Below, in pieces: positions 40,956 to 52,322 of a stretch of 64,000 nucleotides of DNA. Made by a program: the position numbers and the translations under genes. Each line of letters begins with the position of its first letter. Position 1 is the stretch's first letter. Below the pieces are notes generated by a model that saw only the letters and a list, made by a program, of their open reading frames with translations, had not been told where the DNA came from and ran no database searches. Source of the stretch: Armillaria gallica (Eukaryota > Basidiomycota > Agaricomycetes > Agaricales > Physalacriaceae); contig JBANDB010000010.1 in assembly GCA_037576215.1 (NCBI GenBank), positions 558,001-622,000 of the forward strand. Reading direction: 5' to 3'.

Positions 40956-41804
40956 TCAATGTCTACGGAGTAAAAACTCGCTGCTAACCCCGATGATAGT
41001 AACCATAAGTATCATAACCATCCATCTGTAACGTTCGTAAAAGCTGTTCGCGGGAATCGCGCTCTCCGATAATACCACTACGGCGCTTTTGACACTTGGG
41101 ACCCGTGCCAACGAAGACGTTTCAATCGAGTCCTCCAAAGCCACAGCCAACGACGGCGTTGAAGACGTAGTAGGACTCGACTCGGACAATAGACTCGATG
41201 TCTCTGAGGATGACTCCTCGCTCCTTTCAGTTTCAGGCTTCTCCTCGCTCGGGAACGACTCAGAGGGATAAGACGAGTAAACCGACAGTGGATGGAGAGA
41301 CACAACGTCCTCGAGCTCTTGGATAGTCACAACAGACTCGGGGTTGAGGTCTCTAGTTTTCTTGGACCTGAATATTGACTGTGCGGAGCGTTTGACGAGC
41401 ATGACGGGACGGGCCATCGTGTCCGTAGTAGCGATAGATGCACGCTGGTACTTTGAGCGAAGGACACGAGAGATTTTATTCGTCGTAGCGACAGAGGGCT
41501 GGCTGTCGTCGCTGGACTCCTTTGACTTAAATATCGACTGTGCTGAACGGGTGAGTCGGATGAAGGGGCGATCTGATTCCGTGGTAGTAGTAGGACTCTG
41601 GCTCTTTGAGCGACGGGCGATGAAAGGCCGAGAGATCGTGTTCACCGCAGTTAGTCTCTTCGCCCTGAGTATGGAGCCTGTTGAGCGTTTGATGGGAGGG
41701 GGGATCGTGGGGTCATCTTCGACACTCTGGCGCTTTCGGATGACGGGGAGAGGTACGGTGAGGTTGATGGAAGAGAATGAGACGGTAGGAATGCTTGAGA
41801 TCAT
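40956..41804 (-). CDS. Three-repeat, C-terminal membrane-segment protein, paralogue B
   Basis: An intact single-exon frame of 282 residues from MISSIPTVSFSSIN. The open frame runs upstream to 41912, but paralogue A starts at the equivalent position. It has the same architecture as paralogue A: VIRKRQS, then diverged repeats ending IKRSTGSILRAK, LTRSAQSIFKSK and VKRSAQSIFRSK. A shared block reads VTIQELEDVVSLHPLSVYSSYPS (EL.DV.SLHP...Y in both). An acidic Ser-rich region and a hydrophobic segment YRWMVMILMVTIIGVSSEFLL follow. The post-membrane tail is only about 4 residues against 15 in A. Conservation is clearly highest in the SAQSIF repeats and the membrane segment, which suggests constraint there. 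Function unknown. It lies between the zinc-knuckle gene and the SEC14 stub. Confidence 0.8.
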   Translation of the reverse strand: MISSIPTVSFSSINLTVPLPVIRKRQSVEDDPTIPPPIKRSTGSILRAKRLTAVNTISRPFIARRSKSQSPTTTTESDRPFIRLTRSAQSIFKSKESSDDSQPSVATTNKISRVLRSKYQRASIATTDTMARPVMLVKRSAQSIFRSKKTRDLNPESVVTIQELEDVVSLHPLSVYSSYPSESFPSEEKPETERSEESSSETSSLLSESSPTTSSTPSLAVALEDSIETSSLARVPSVKSAVVVLSESAIPANSFYERYRWMVMILMVTIIGVSSEFLLRRH

Positions 41805-42385
41805 GTTGAGATGAGAGATGAGAGGAAAATTTGCCTCCGAATATATAGATCTTTCAAAGGGGCGTCGGGCTGTGGTGGGAGTGGAGACGAGAAGTTCTTT
41901 TCTGTTAGACATGGGGCGAACGTGGGGAGCGGTGAGACGGGTCTGGGATTGGTTGGTTCGGAGACTTCGGTCTCTGGAATGGTCTGAAGAGACTGGAAGA
42001 CATTAGAAACTAGAGGATTATAATGCGGTACGCCATTATACAAGCTGCGAATCAAGAATTTCCCACTATTGGGCCATTTGATTTGGGTGTACCAATATCT
42101 GTCGAACATTGAACTAAGGGAATAGCTACAATGAACTCGGCTTTGATTCAACTTTGATTGAATAGACCTTCTCGCGTCAAGGACTCGCAGTCTACCAGTG
42201 TCCATTCCTTCCGAAGATTCCCTGGAATTAGATTGGCTATAGGGGTGACCAAGGATATGAATAGGCTCGCCTTGTTTAGCATGTGGTTGAGCTTCGTTGT
42301 CGAGGAGTAGAGACAAAACCTAGTGAAACTTGGTAACAGTCACAATACCCACTGCGAAGCGTTCCTCGCATGCTTCGAATCATAA
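41805..42385. pseudogene. Block B intergenic DNA with SEC14 remnant
   Basis: 41805-42000 matches the upstream DNA of paralogue A at 6741-6960, including GGGGCGTCG, CTTAGACA/GTTAGACA and GACGGGTCTGGGATT-like words. 42053-42110 matches the 3' end of SEC14 (TTTCCCACTATTGGG, ATCTGTCGAAC). 42170-42340 matches its middle part (CAAAGACTCGCAGT-like and ATAGGGGTGACCA.GGATATGAATAG). The CRAL-TRIO coding exons between are missing and splice sites around the microexons are altered, so no protein is encoded. Confidence 0.75.
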
Positions 42386-42500
42386 GTCATGAACCGCCCC
42401 CGCTATTGAGAACGCCTTGAAGATTGAAATAATGAAGACCGAAGGATTTGTTCTCGTTCAAGGGTCCATTTTTACTCGTTTCCTTCCTTTCTCTGCGGTA
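42386..42500 (+). pseudogene. Fragment of SEN1 inserted beside block B
   Basis: About 115 bp match the SEN1 gene (reverse strand, 47.87-47.99 kb): GCTATTGAGAxCGCxxTGAA, then GGATTxGTTCTCxTTCAAGG, then intron sequence TTTTTACTCGTTTCCTTCC. The match crosses the SEN1 exon/intron boundary just upstream of Walker A, so the source was genomic DNA. The copy has an insertion (ATAATGAAG-like) and ends within the intron. Confidence 0.75.
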
Positions 42501-42781
42501 TTCCTCGTCTTGCGAGTGTTGGACATGGGTGTCGTCCACCAACGTCCGGCTATCTCCGTCATATTCCCACATTGCGGTTAGGACTCCTCATCGTATACAT
42601 CCACTATCTTCCCGTTTTGAGAGACAAATCTTTGTTTGGATTTACTCGTGGTAGAAAAGCACTGACGATATCGCACAGTATGGCACGTATCTTGACAATT
42701 TTTAACTTCCGACTCTCAATTTGAAGGCTCCCATCAGTGGACTCAATTACTTCCTGGTTTATCCGTCTCCAGTTCGCACTC

Positions 42782-43027
42782 TCAATGCAGTCGTGAAGAG
42801 AACATCCTACCGGTGAAAAGATGGACAGCACTCATCAATATCCTGGACTTGTTGCCGATGGCTCAACTTTGGCTCATTGTACTGTACTATTACGACCGTG
42901 TATTTCAATGCAGTCGTGAAGAGAACATCCTACCGGTGAAAAGATGGACAGCACTCATCAATATCCTGGACTTGTTGCCGATGGCTCAACTTTGGCTCAT
43001 TGTACTGTACTATTACGACCGTGTATT
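42782..43027. repeat. Perfect tandem duplication, two 123-bp units
   Basis: 42782-42904 and 42905-43027 are identical to the eye, from TCAATGCAGTCGTG to GACCGTGTATT. The period is divisible by three, so a plus-strand frame stays open through both units. Perfect identity implies a very recent duplication or an assembly duplication. Confidence 0.9.
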
Positions 43028-43498
43028 CACATAACGCGTAACAAGGACTCGTAATGTGAATGTCTGTGAAGGCCATAACGCGTAACATGGCCCAGTGAAG
43101 ATGGTACATATTGTATCTGTAAACGGCTTTTTTCGCAGCCAAAAACCAAAAATTTCGCTTGAATTTCGTACTGCCGCTGTGGCGAGGTGGAGATACTGTG
43201 CTCCAGATTTTCCCCCGTTTGATCCGTTCTTCGGCTTTGAATGCGCTCATTGTGTCTGTTAGATGGCAAGAGGAATAGGTGGTCAGTCCATAGCAGTCGG
43301 TCTCCATTGGATCTTTTTTCATTTCGAATTTAACCCGCATTGGATACATCTAATCAGATACGTTGCATGTAATATCTGCTGACAAAATGAAGATCTATTT
43401 TGACCATAACGCGTGACGCCAGCTTGTGAAGATCTGTTCCAGTGAAGATCCGCATAACGCGTAACATGGTGTGAAGATCCGGTCGTAATAGTACAGTA
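43003..43498. repeat. Inverted-repeat element with four CATAACGCGT motifs
   Basis: TACTGTACTATTACGACCG (43003-43021) recurs as its exact reverse complement at 43480-43498, bounding about 496 bp. Inside are four copies of CATAACGCGT(A/G)AC with ACGCGT cores at 43034, 43078, 43409 and 43457, plus several GTGAAGATC words. The layout resembles a MITE-like or foldback element lying just upstream of the MFS gene. The enclosed minus-strand frame (42930-43349) shows no domain. Confidence 0.6.
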
Positions 43499-43570
43499 TA
43501 TCCGTAGGCACTAGTATTGGCACCTGATCGTTGCTTCTGACGCCCAGTGCATATCCCTGCATGTCGTACT

Positions 43571-43576
43571 TATAAA
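43571..43576 (+). promoter_or_regulatory. TATA box of MFS transporter
   Basis: TATAAA in CTTATAAAGC, 39 bp before the chosen ATG at 43615 and 15 bp before an in-frame ATG at 43591; the spacing supports the downstream ATG. Confidence 0.5.
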
Positions 43577-43614
43577 GCGGTCGATATCATTTGAAAGATT
43601 CGTTACCTTTCACC

Positions 43615-45523
43615 ATGTTGCAGGAGAAAGTAGTCTCAGATGTTGAGGCCAGGATATCTCCCAATGTCATACCTGAGGTCCAGGCTACTAAGGTGCCCAG
43701 CGTGGAACGTGTCTCAATCTACTCGTATAAAGAGACCTGGTTTATCGTTGGAACTATAGCCCTGGCTGGCTTTGCAAGGTATGCTTATTCTTTTCTTCAC
43801 GTCAACGACCCTAGTTAGTGCTTTTCAAACAGTCCATTTCCAGCCACGATATATTTCCCTGCGATTCCTCGATTGACCCAAATCTTCCATGAATCAACCG
43901 ATAGATTAAACCTGACTTTGACCATTTTTCTGGTCCCCCAAGCTGCGTGTGAGCTATTCATTGAAATATATGTATGGGTTCTCTTTAACTTGGCACGTTT
44001 TCTAGGTCCTATGCTATGGGGTCCATTTTCAGATCGATACGGTCGAAGACCGTGCATTATTCTCTGCTTTGTGATATTGATTCTCTCTTGTATCGGTCTT
44101 GCCTTAACGCCTACGAACGCGTTCTGGCTTCTGTTGCTACTACGATGCATCCAGTCCGCTGGGTGTACTGGGACGCTTGCGCTAGGTTAGGGAACCGCTT
44201 CCATTGCTCGGACTGTTCAGCTCAATCACAACTAGGTGCTGGTGCAATTGCTGATATAACTACCAGGGCCAATCGTGGTACATTCTTTGGTGCGTTCAAC
44301 GCGGGACCTATGCTTGCTCCCGGCATTGGACCGGTAATCGGCGGCCTACTTTCTCAATATCTTGGCTGGCGGTACGGTTTTATTTCATGCCCTTACTGAA
44401 GCTTATAGATATCTGATTCCGAATAATGACCTTTACAGCGCAATCTTCTGGTTCCTGACGATATTCTCCTCCGTCTCGTTGCTCATCATCCTGGCGTATG
44501 CACTTGGGCATTATGATTGACAACTTAAGGTTTCCTGACATCGTATACAGATTTCTACCGGAAACGTTACCCTGCATTGTAGGCAACGGGAGCATCCGAC
44601 CTTCGTTCATTTATCGAGCTTTGATTCCTGTAGTCGGGAAGGACCGTATCGCTGAGAACCCCCAGCTCGTGTACAAGCCTCCCCCAAAGCCGTTCTGGAA
44701 TCCCTTTCTACTTTTTCTGAACCCCGATGTGCTCGTGGCGACTCTATTCACTAGCGTGATATTTTCTATGCAATACAGCATTTCAGGAACCCTCTCGAAC
44801 GCGTATACGAGCCAGTATCCTTTTTTAAACAGTGCCAATATTGGCTTGTGCTACTTGCCCAATGGGTTGGGCCTGGCGGGTGGTACGATTATCAACGGGA
44901 AATTGCTGGACGCGGAATATCGTCGTAGCCGGGCTAGAGCTATTCGTGAAGCGGCAGAGAAGGGTATCAGCGAGGAGGATGCCGTCAGTCGGGCCAACTT
45001 CCCTATAGAGCGCGCTCGATTACAGATGACGCCATTCATGGTTTTGCTCTTCTCAGGGTGTGTTTTTGGTTGGGGCTGGCGCGTCGACAGATCGGTCTCT
45101 TTGGCCGGACCGTTGCTACTTCAGATCGCCCGTGCGTCATTTCCTGTTCGGGTCGCGCTCATTCCTTGCTCACGAGTCACGTCGTGTAGTCGGATTTTCC
45201 TCCATTTGCGTGCTAAATGCCACGACGACACTAATGATTGATCTCTTTCCCGACCAGAGCTCGGCGGTTACTGCATGTGCATGTCGTCTCATTCTTCATT
45301 GTGCGCTCTCTTGCTCATTGGATGTCTGCCTCAGACCAACTTTTTCCGCTCTGCGTTCGCGGCTATTCTAGTAGCACTCCAAGAGAAAGCTATTAAAAAG
45401 CTGGGGTACGGATTGACTTTTGTGATATTTGGATGCATCTGTGCCTCAATGGTCCCGCTGGTGCTTCTAGAGTTAAAAATCGGCCCCACTTTCCGTTCTC
45501 GAAGAATATCCAAGGCGTCGTAG
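43615..45523 (+). CDS. Major facilitator superfamily transporter, DHA1 (drug:H+ antiporter)-like
   Basis: Plasma-membrane or vacuolar 12-helix exporter; the substrate is unknown. It starts MLQEKVVSDVEARI. Recognisable elements: WFIVGTIALAGFA (TM1), PAIPRLTQIF, FLVPQA, the signature loop LWGPFSDRYGRRPC (motif A), ILILSCIGLAL and LLLLRCIQSAGCTGTLALGAG. Then ANRGTFFGAFNAGPMLAPGIGPVIGG (antiporter motif C), FLPETLP, and the central loop with FWNPFLLFLNPDVLVATLF. The C-terminal half reads NIGLCYLPNGLGLAGG, PFMVLLFSGCVFGWGW, TLMIDLFPDQSSAV, EKAIKKLGYGLTFVIFGC. Several 50-nt introns were followed, including 44185-44233, which removes an apparent stop. It ends SRRISKAS at 45523. The Gln/quinidine-resistance-like subgroup fits best. 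The upstream DNA is a repeat island, which may affect expression. Confidence 0.9.
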
Positions 45524-45727
45524 GTACTAGACATACTGGATAGTAATACTTTTAGAATATGAATACAAGCGTACTTAGATTAGGAGGGGTATTAACCATG
45601 GAATAGATGAAATGGTACAAATCTCGACAACTACTTGCATAACGAAAGCCAATAAATTATGTGCGCGTGTCCAGTGATAATGGGGGGTGAAACCAGAAAA
45701 TGCAATGCAAATGAAGCGGTGTAATAT

Positions 45728-48700
45728 CTAACTCAATCTCGGTCTATTCGACGACGGTCCTTGCCCGTGATTATCGTCCCCGCGCCGCTATAGATTTATC
45801 AGTCAAACAGAACACTTTGGTTTGGACACAGCGTACCTTCTTTGGAATGAATATTGAGGTCTCTTTCTTCTTCTTTTTGTGAGGTGGAGGCTTCGGAGGC
45901 CCTCCGTCATGAGGAGGTGGTCGTGGTTGGTGCTGCGGTTGCGGTTCGGTTGGAGCAGGAGGCGTCATCTCAGTGCTAGATAGTTTTCGTTTAGCGCCTT
46001 TGAGCGCTTCGATTTCACGTCCTACACCCTGACTAGGAATTTTGGACACCGACGTACGATCAACAGCAGCCTTGAGCTGCTGAGGAGTCGCCAAGTCCAA
46101 TGGGATTGCCGGCGCTGAAGCAGCGAGGGCTTTCGAAGCCTTCTTCTGAACAACAGCGCTTTGCTTTTGCTCGGTGTCCGGCGTCGTGAAGTACTTTATA
46201 TCAGCCTGTCGAACATGCATTAGCTTCAAGGCCCGGAAAGAAAGAATGCGACTGTACATCTATCAAACAGCTCCTCTCTCGAGCATCGACTATAATCTGC
46301 ATCCAGAACTTATTGCTTCTCTCGAGGGTCGGTGCATGTCCCACAATGAAGACGCTGGATTTGGCTCGGGTGAGCGCGACATTCATCCGTCTCACATCTG
46401 TCCAAAGTTCATACACGCATTTCAAAGTCAAGGGATGAGAACGTACCGGCCAAAAATCCTACGCTCATTACCCCCGGTCCAGCTCTCACACACGAAAGTA
46501 TAATCACATCCTTTTCTTGTCCCTGAAAGCCGTCAACTGTGTTGAAAGCTACCCTATTCGAAATTTCCCTCCCAAACTCCTCTTCGAATAACCTACGCAG
46601 CTCGAGGACCTGGCCCCGATAAGGAGTTATGATACCCACCCGAATGCCTTCTTTATCCTTGAACTGCTTTATTAACCGACTGTACAAAGCACGGACAACC
46701 CGCGCCTCGGAGCCGTTCTTGAAAGACTTTCCCTTGGTTCCCTCCTCTCTTGAATTGACGACATTGAAGAACTTGTACACACCGAATTTTGACGAGGTGT
46801 GCCAAGGTTGAAATGTTTTTTCGTCCATCGAAGGGCCATCAAGAAGGCGACCATCGTAGAATAGCCGACTCGGAAGACGGCTTATCTCAGGGTGCATCCG
46901 ATATTGTATGCTGCAGATGGCAGGGATCAGCCTAAGTAGGAAAACAACACAGAAGGTCGCTACCTGAGAAGATGAACAGCTTCCGGTCGTGAACGCTGAA
47001 GGCGAACAAAAAGGGACTGGTTATACATGTACTTGGTTGCCTGCCAAAAATAATCAGCCCTAACTTCGAAATTTTAAGTAAGAATAAATGCTGACCTCCG
47101 TCGACAGAACTGTGGGCGGTAGCTGCTGAGGATCTCCTACCATCACGCATCTCGTGCACCGATATTTCAACGGGATCAAGGAGCTCAGTTCTATGGCCTG
47201 AGCAGCCTCGTCGATAATGACCATGTCAAAGGCAATCTGCTGTGCCATGTCCCTGTGGCCTGCACCGCTCAAGGTGGTGCAAATTACATCAACTTCAGCC
47301 ATGACCTCGTCCGTAGCTCTACGTCGATTGGTATCCATTAACCTTGAATTCGAACGCCGTTGATCTCTGGCGCTATCTACCCGCTGTGATATGGCCGTTC
47401 GACGATTGTTCAATTCACGGATTTCTCCTTCCAAGCTGTGTTTTCTTGCCACGTTGTCGCTCACTGATTCCAGTTCCGTTTGTTTGAGGACCCTCTGCGC
47501 CTTTATAGCAGTCAGCTCTTCCTGAAGTGCGGCCAGCTGGTTTTCCATATCCTTCAGGGGCTGCACCGTGCCACCCAGCTTCTCGTCCACCAAAGCATCC
47601 AATGATACATCTTTCACCATCGGCGAAATAGAATTTATGGCACCGGTACGCACAACTTTGATAGGCGAAGAAGTTTTCTGTGACCCCCGATAGCCCTCTT
47701 TGAGGCGATAAACAATCTCGTCGATGGCAGCATTGGATGGGGCACATAGAAGGATTTTTGGAACGGGAGGCGGCGGCCTCCCAGGATGAGCGATAGGTCG
47801 TGGTCGCCGAGATATAGAAGCGGCGATGAGACCACAGATGGTAGACGTTTTACCAGTACCCGGAGGTCTGGCGGGAATGTCAGTCTCAGAGAAAGGAAGG
47901 AAACGAGTAAAAACAGACCCTTGAATGAGAACGAATCCTTCAGTTTTCAGAGCGCTCTCAATAGCGGTGGCTTGAGGTTCATTGACTTGATACAGTTGCA
48001 TTGTTCGTTGGATATCCTTTGGGTCCACCGACGGCGGAGGGGCTAGCTGAGGCCGCAGTATAGTATCGACATTATCGTAGTAAGGAAGTGTGACGAGGGC
48101 AGAATATTCGCGATGAATCGTGCTCAAGCTGAAAGAGAACGCCAGTCAGGGCTGGCGAAATATAACATCCAGTTAGTAGATACCTGAATAACTTAGCAAG
48201 CTTCCAGACGGTGTTGATTTGGAGCCCGTGATCATTTCCGTCAGCCACAACACGAAGTCGGCAGGCGAGTCCAGAATTGCTTTGTTTCGAGCCGCTGGCT
48301 TTGGCCATAACAGATTTGTCGCCTTCACGACTTCGGAGAAGAACGACGTCGTTTTCCATTAGGTACCAATCCTTCCTAACCCCTTCCTGGATGGCAGCTT
48401 CGATATCGACCCAGGTATCGCTATGGCTTCTTGCACTGATGGTACAAGAGTAGAACTCGAGGGCATTCTGCTTGGTATCTTCGATTTGTGCCCACAACTC
48501 GTGCAACAGTAGGGGCCCAAAGACTCTGCCATAATGCGCAGGATCGGTGAAGTTATCTGGTACACGCATCGGCCGTAGATTTTCGCCCGGAGGAATAGGT
48601 CCTTGATGACTATAATCCCACGACAGAAGGGCACGATGCAGACCGGATACATCAGGATTCATCCTCGCGGATAACCGTCGCTGGGCGTCTGCTTCACGTT

Positions 48701-51700
48701 GTTGCTTGAGGCGCTCCTCCATAGCGTTCTTTCCGGTCGTTACGTCGATGGTCTTAATTTGACGGCGTTCGGGTACCTTCCTTATCCTAGGCAGCTTGCT
48801 CAGCTCCTTCTTTTTGTCAGCCATAGAACGCAAAACAGCGGCTTGGCTTTCTTCCTCCTCGCTCTCAGATTCGCCAGACTCGGAGTTATTACGAGAGACA
48901 GTCGAAGCTCTGGACGACCCTCCATTCCTCGAACCGTCGCTGAGGCGTGTAGGATGTGGTTTTGATGAACCAGCGGTCGAAGTGCTAGATCTGCGGAATT
49001 TGGGAATGGCGACAGTTTGGTTCAGTAGTTTTTGGTCTTTCTCGCTGAAATAGGATGATTGGGTGGGCTTGGAGGGTTTAGAAGGTTTGGAAGGTTTGGA
49101 AGATTTAGTGGATGTTGGATGTGTAGGAAGGGCTGCTTTCGTAAGGGGTTTGCCATCGCTGCGTACGTGTTTGCTAGATTTTCCTTTGTTCTTGAGTTCC
49201 CATTTCTCGACGATCTCCACGTCTTCTTCATCGTCGTCAGAGATAGAGATAGGGACAAGCTTCGGCTTAGCAACGACCGATACAATCTCCACATCCTTCT
49301 CGCTTTCGTCCTCGAAGGAACCGAGGATAGATTGTAGCTTGTTGAGCTTACTTGATGACAAGCGAGTGCGAGGACTATCCGCCGTGTTTTTTTCCCGTGC
49401 CTCCTTCAGATACCTTTTCAGCCTATCAACGACATCCTTCTGGGGGGAGACCTTGTTCTCCTTGAAACAGGTGAAAAGGGACTCGATGAGTGTAAACGAT
49501 TGATGCAAAAGTTCTTCATCCGTGAGGCGCAACCAGCGTGTCAGTTCCGTCAAGATTTGTTGCATGTCGTTCAACATCTTTTTGGGTATGCTCTTGCTCT
49601 GCAGCTGCGTGACGGTAGTGACGGTGCTAGCTGCTGATTCAAATGCACCGCGCTCTGCCAGCATTTCGCGACCAAAAATGAGGGCGTCCCGCATCCAGAC
49701 AATCATCTCTTCGTTATCATAGTACCGTGCCCACGCAGGTGTGCGCTTGAAAATGAGCGCTAACGCTTGGTTCATGGAGGTCCAGAGTCTCGGTAACTGC
49801 GCCGCGGGTCCCTTTGAATCGGATGATCGCAAGAAGCGAACATTGTTGAGAAGTCCGTTTGGAGCTGCACACAATACTTCCATGATATCGGTCAAGCAAC
49901 GGACCAGCGACTTCGACAGACTGCACGCCTCGGGAACAGTGTACGAATACTCCCTGAAAGTTGAGAGGAATTCAAAGATTCCTTCCAACGTCCCATCTGG
50001 ATGATTTCCTAGCAAAGCGCGGAAACAATCCATGCGCACATCTGCATCGAATGCCAGGCCTACCACGGTCTGACCGGCTAACTGCAGATCTTCTGCGGGA
50101 GAGAGCATCAGCTTGACAACGCTCTTCACGATCCCCGGTCGCTGGAGAACTTCAACAGCAGACGATGAGGTGTTACGATCGGAGTAGTTTATAATGGAAG
50201 TGAGGAAATCTGTCTTGACGGCAGCCAGAAATTCGTTTACTTCTGACAGAAGCTTAGCACCCCCTGGGATGCTCGTAGCTTTACGAAACGCGGCTTCATG
50301 CATGCGGTCCAGATGGGCGACTTGGGCTATAACGGGCAAAACGACAGCGATCCCTTCACCATCATTGATCTGCAAAGCGGTAAATGTTCTCTTCCATATG
50401 GGATGTCTGAGATCTAGCGGTGCAAAGCTTGCTGGTGCCTTTTTGGCATCAGCTGAAGCTTGCGCGAGACTTGACACAGCAGTGAATATACGGGAGAGAT
50501 CCTGACCCATGACGGCTGTAATCAAATCTTGTGTGTCTGTGCGGGCTGCCTTCCATTCCACACCGGCGTACGAACTGGAGAAGGCCACGGACACTAAAGT
50601 CTCGGCATGTATTCCCAGAACATTTGTGATCGCGGCGCGATGATCCTCTTTCTTCTGCGACTTGAGAAGCTGGAAACCGTGGTAAATGAGTGCACGGTCT
50701 GACTAATTGGATGCTCACCTTCGCGGCTAATGACATTACGAATGGACGGGCATCTCCAAAACGTTCTACTTGCAGTTCTTCGCATACGTAGTTGGCCATT
50801 TTGGCAACGACTTGTGCATATATCGCCGTGTCATGTATCAAAGAAAGGTACTCCACAAACCACGAAAGAAACCACATATTCTTCTCTTTACAGTCTTCGA
50901 GCAGCTGTGTCATCGCTATATCGTTATCCTTGACTGAATCGAATATGACTTGCGGATATTCAGGACCCTCGCCCAGCCATAACCTAACACCAAGTCGCTT
51001 CATCACAAGAGCAAAACAACGTAGAATGGGCGCAAATTCTAAAGAGCGCAGTATTGATATAACGAGGATTTTATTGAATGCAAGACACTAACCAGGTCCT
51101 CGATCAGACAAGTGCCTAACAACGAGGCGTCGCATATCGATGTTTTGTGAGGTCACGTACAGTAGTTCGTCTGGTGGCATCAACCGTAGTGCGCACAAGA
51201 ATGCCTCCCAGAGAGTCGAATTATCAGATGAAAGAGTGGCAAGCAGTGCTGCGGGGGCTTTGGATGACGCCCCGGGAACGAGCTCTAAATTGCCTGAAAA
51301 GATATGTGCGAGGATATTCAAAACATGATGATATGGTTCGCCAAAGGATTCATTTGACAACGGAATTTGTGAACATCTGGCAAATTGGGCTTTCGCCCAT
51401 TGACGGACGCGTATATTGCGATGCATAAGCAGAATGAACATGCCCGGGGGATAAGGGTCACTTGGCCAGCCGGTCAAGGGCTCTTCCGGAGTATGGTTAT
51501 CGATGACTGCGAGAATTCTTTCGTCTTGGAAGATAGCAAGATTTGACACTATGCGATAAACGACTCCAACTGGCACACTCGAAAGCGACTGGGGAGATGC
51601 AGCTGGCCCTGCAGTTATCCCCACAGCAGACAAACTTTCCAAGACGGACTCGAGCTCCCATTGCTCAAATTTGGAAAAGAAAGCCGCCTTTATTTCCTCG

Positions 51701-52099
51701 GAAAATGCGGCGAGATACCTAATTGTCAAGTAAGGAATGCCAGTCGCGATTCAAAGCAATGTAAGAGAGCTCACGTAGTCCTGGAAGAATATTTCGCCCT
51801 CTCCAGCCCACAGGCACAATCTGCACACTTCAGTACGCACGCAGACAATCTTTCCTTCCAGGTCGACACTAGGGAGCTGGTATACGCGAATAATCTGATG
51901 AGAAAAGTTGCTGCTGCGACGGTGGTGGTAGTGGCTCGACCACAAAACCAGTGGATATCCTCCTGTCTTTAGAAACGCCCATAAGGTAGTTGTATATTTG
52001 AGCTAGGACATTATTGGCGAGGTTGTCGCTATCGACGGGACTATCGCGAAGTTTGTCGAGGATGTTTTGGACCTGGGTAGCTGAAGTGGCAGCAGCCAT
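45728..52099 (-). CDS. SEN1: SEN1-type superfamily 1B RNA/DNA helicase
   Basis: Nuclear helicase that unwinds RNA:DNA hybrids and terminates non-coding RNA transcription. ATG 52099 gives MAAATSATQVQNILDKL; head-to-head with translin (223 bp). A long helical N-terminal region (52.1-49.9 kb) is followed by a Ser/Lys-rich linker (SSKPSKPSKPSKPT, SESEEEESQAA) and a one-B-type region. The helicase core: QATAIESALKTEGFVLIQG, Walker A PPGTGKTSTICGLI after an intron at 47868-47918, KILLCAPSNAAIDEI, a coiled-coil stalk (LAALQEELTAIKAQR), motif II VIIDEAAQAIE, motif III MVGDPQQLPPTVLS, IGIITPYRGQVLEL, motif V NTVDGFQGQEKDVIILS and motif VI RMNVALTRAKSSVFIVG. The tail is Pro/Lys-rich (PPPHKKKKK, probable nuclear signal). 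A last exon ends SSNRPRLS with the stop at 45728. About 1,900 residues in many exons, with no disabling mutation seen. Confidence 0.94.
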
Positions 52100-52322
52100 G
52101 GTGAATGAGCAAGGACGTCGAGAGCACGCTGTAGAGTATTTATGGTGCCCTCAATGTCACTTCTGTCATAGAATAGGAGCGAAGTTGGCACTGATACAAA
52201 GGAAGACAGTCGAAGAGTCGCGACTCCGAGTAATTTTGCGCGTCTGCACGTGAAGGCAGGGTATTTTGAAATTCAATATTATTATTTATTCAGAAACATT
52301 AACATCTTCCTCTCCCGCGACC

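Noticed and set aside
43034..43462. CRISPR-like array from repeated CATAACGCGTAAC
   Set aside because: Four copies at irregular spacing (44 to 331 bp) in a eukaryotic genome; not a CRISPR array.
44160..44240. Stop codon making the MFS gene a pseudogene
   Set aside because: A 49-nt intron (44185-44233) with GT-AG ends removes the stop and restores LALGAGAIADI.
49063..49503. Plus-strand frames inside SEN1
   Set aside because: Low-complexity antisense shadows of the Ser/Lys-rich SEN1 linker.
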